A DNA stretch of 6,298 nt from Limnohabitans sp. (GTDB taxonomy: Bacteria; Pseudomonadota; Gammaproteobacteria; Burkholderiales; Burkholderiaceae_C). The stretch is from positions 1 to 6,298 of the forward strand of contig JACDQO010000094.1 of the NCBI GenBank assembly GCA_015657605.1, written 5' to 3'. The position numbers and the translations under genes were made by a program. The notes beneath the pieces were generated by a model, which made no database searches, was not told the origin of the DNA, and saw nothing but the letters and a program-made list of their open reading frames with translations. Positions 5,563 to 6,298 of this stretch are shown piece after piece (position 1 is the stretch's first letter; each line of letters starts with the position of its first letter).

Positions 5563-6298
5563 ATGACTTCTCCCTTTAAACAAAATTGGCGTTCCAGCTT
5601 TTTGGCCATGTCGGCCGCTGTGGTGCTGCAGTTTTCAATGGCCTCCGCGCAAGCCCAAACCACGCTGCGCGTGACCACCATCCCTGAAGAAGCCGCCACC
5701 GAGCAGGTGCGCAAGTTCACGCCTTTGGCCAATTACCTGGAAAAGCAGCTGGGCATGAAAGTGGTGTTCACGCCCGTGACCGATTACCCCGCTGCGGTGG
5801 AGTCCTTGGTGAACAAGAAGGTGGACGTGGTCTGGTTTGGTGGCTTCACCTTTGTGCAAGCGAGCATCCGCTCGGGAGGCAAGATCGTGCCCATCGCCCA
5901 GCGCGAAGAGGACACACGATTCCAATCGGTGTTCATTGCCAAGACCAACTCGGGCATCAAAAGCTTGGCCGACATGAAAGGCAAGCAGGTCTCGTTTGGC
6001 TCGCAAAGCAGCACCTCGGGCCACCTGATGCCGCGCAGCTTTTTGCTGCAAGCCAACATCGACCCTGAAAAAGACTTCAAGCGCATCGCCTACAGCGGCG
6101 CGCACGACGCCACCATCGCCTCGGTGGTCAGCGGCAAGGTCGATGCCGCTGCGCTGGACATCACGGTTTGGCGCAAGTTTGTGTCCGAAAACAAGGTCAA
6201 CACGCAAGACGTCAACGTGTTCTTCACCACCGCGCCTTACTTCAACTACAACTGGTCGGTGCACGCCGACATGCCCGCCGATTTGCGCGAAAAGATCA
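5563..6298 (+). CDS. PhnD-superfamily ABC transporter substrate-binding protein, putative selenate type (partial, 3' end cut)
   Basis: The first 245 residues of a periplasmic receptor; the gene runs off the window. Residues 1-31 form a Sec signal peptide (basic NWR, hydrophobic core at 13-24, cleavage near ASAQA). The mature part has TLRVTTIPEEAATEQ (34-48), FTPLANYLEKQLGMKV, FTPVTDYPAAVESL, VVWFGGFTFVQA (W91 to F95), REED at 114-117, SQSSTSGHLMPR (147-158), and YSGAHDATIASVVSGKVDAAAL. The STSGH-L-P loop is the oxyanion-binding segment typical of PhnD proteins. The IP-EEA-TE, TDY-AAVE, WFGGFTFVQA and QREED combination is what I recall for the branch annotated as putative selenate ABC transporter receptors, not PhnD itself. 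The superfamily is certain; selenate specificity is inferred and strengthened by the nearby senA-like gene. ATPase and permease genes would be expected downstream. Confidence 0.85.
   Translation, partial: MTSPFKQNWRSSFLAMSAAVVLQFSMASAQAQTTLRVTTIPEEAATEQVRKFTPLANYLEKQLGMKVVFTPVTDYPAAVESLVNKKVDVVWFGGFTFVQASIRSGGKIVPIAQREEDTRFQSVFIAKTNSGIKSLADMKGKQVSFGSQSSTSGHLMPRSFLLQANIDPEKDFKRIAYSGAHDATIASVVSGKVDAAALDITVWRKFVSENKVNTQDVNVFFTTAPYFNYNWSVHADMPADLREKI

Noticed and set aside
5635..6264. 209-codon minus-strand open frame opposite the ABC receptor gene
   Set aside because: The plus strand encodes an unmistakable signal peptide and PhnD-type fold. The minus frame is a low-complexity His/Gly/Val/Arg-rich shadow.
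1..6298. Selenocysteine-encoding UGA with SECIS in this selenium-related region
   Set aside because: No in-frame UGA interrupts a conserved domain. The only internal TGA disruption (lysR) is explained by a frame change, with the tail in another frame.

Overview
The window looks like chromosomal DNA of a betaproteobacterium, most likely Burkholderiales/Comamonadaceae. The grounds are a moderately high GC content, dense packing, a Bug-family solute-binding protein next to an M20 amidohydrolase with a divergent LysR regulator (a common Burkholderiales arrangement), and the style of the proteins. No RNA genes, insertion sequences, CRISPR arrays or long repeats are visible.

Layout: (i) 1-30 appears to be the last codons of an upstream gene, overlapping the next start as TGATG. 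(ii) 30-1187 (+) encodes an EgtB-family non-heme iron enzyme (DinB-like domain plus FGE-sulfatase domain). Its motifs do not match ordinary proteobacterial EgtB and fit better the EgtB paralogue SenA, selenoneine synthase. (iii) 1209-2177 (-), convergent with it, encodes EgtD, the histidine betaine (hercynine) synthase that makes the substrate shared by EgtB and SenA. (iv) On the same minus strand and upstream of egtD lie an M20 amidohydrolase (2200-3453) and a Bug/TctC-type periplasmic binding protein (3450-4433). They overlap by ATGA, and only 22 bases separate the amidohydrolase from egtD, so all three may be one transcript. (v) 4434-4534 is a divergent promoter region with two inverted repeats, one containing a symmetric T-N11-A LysR box. 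(vi) 4535-5374 (+) encodes a GcvA-like LysR regulator whose C-terminus is displaced by a +1 frame change near a T7 run. The missing tail is readable in the next frame to 5444, and removing one base would give a normal 302-residue protein. (vii) 5445-5562 holds a possible terminator and an AT-rich leader. (viii) 5563 to the window end (+) is the N-terminal 245 residues of a PhnD-superfamily ABC transporter periplasmic protein. It resembles the branch annotated as putative selenate-binding.

The most interesting reading is a selenium-handling neighbourhood: a SenA-like enzyme, the hercynine source EgtD, and a selenate-type ABC uptake protein within 6.3 kb, interrupted by a regulated Bug/amidohydrolase module. 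If correct, the cell would import a selenium oxyanion, activate it, and attach it to hercynine to make selenoneine. The gene ending at position 30 would then be a candidate for SenB (selenosugar synthase) or another sen gene, but nothing in the window proves that. The weakest links are the EgtB-versus-SenA call and the transporter's ligand. Both rest on motif recollection and context, not on a search.
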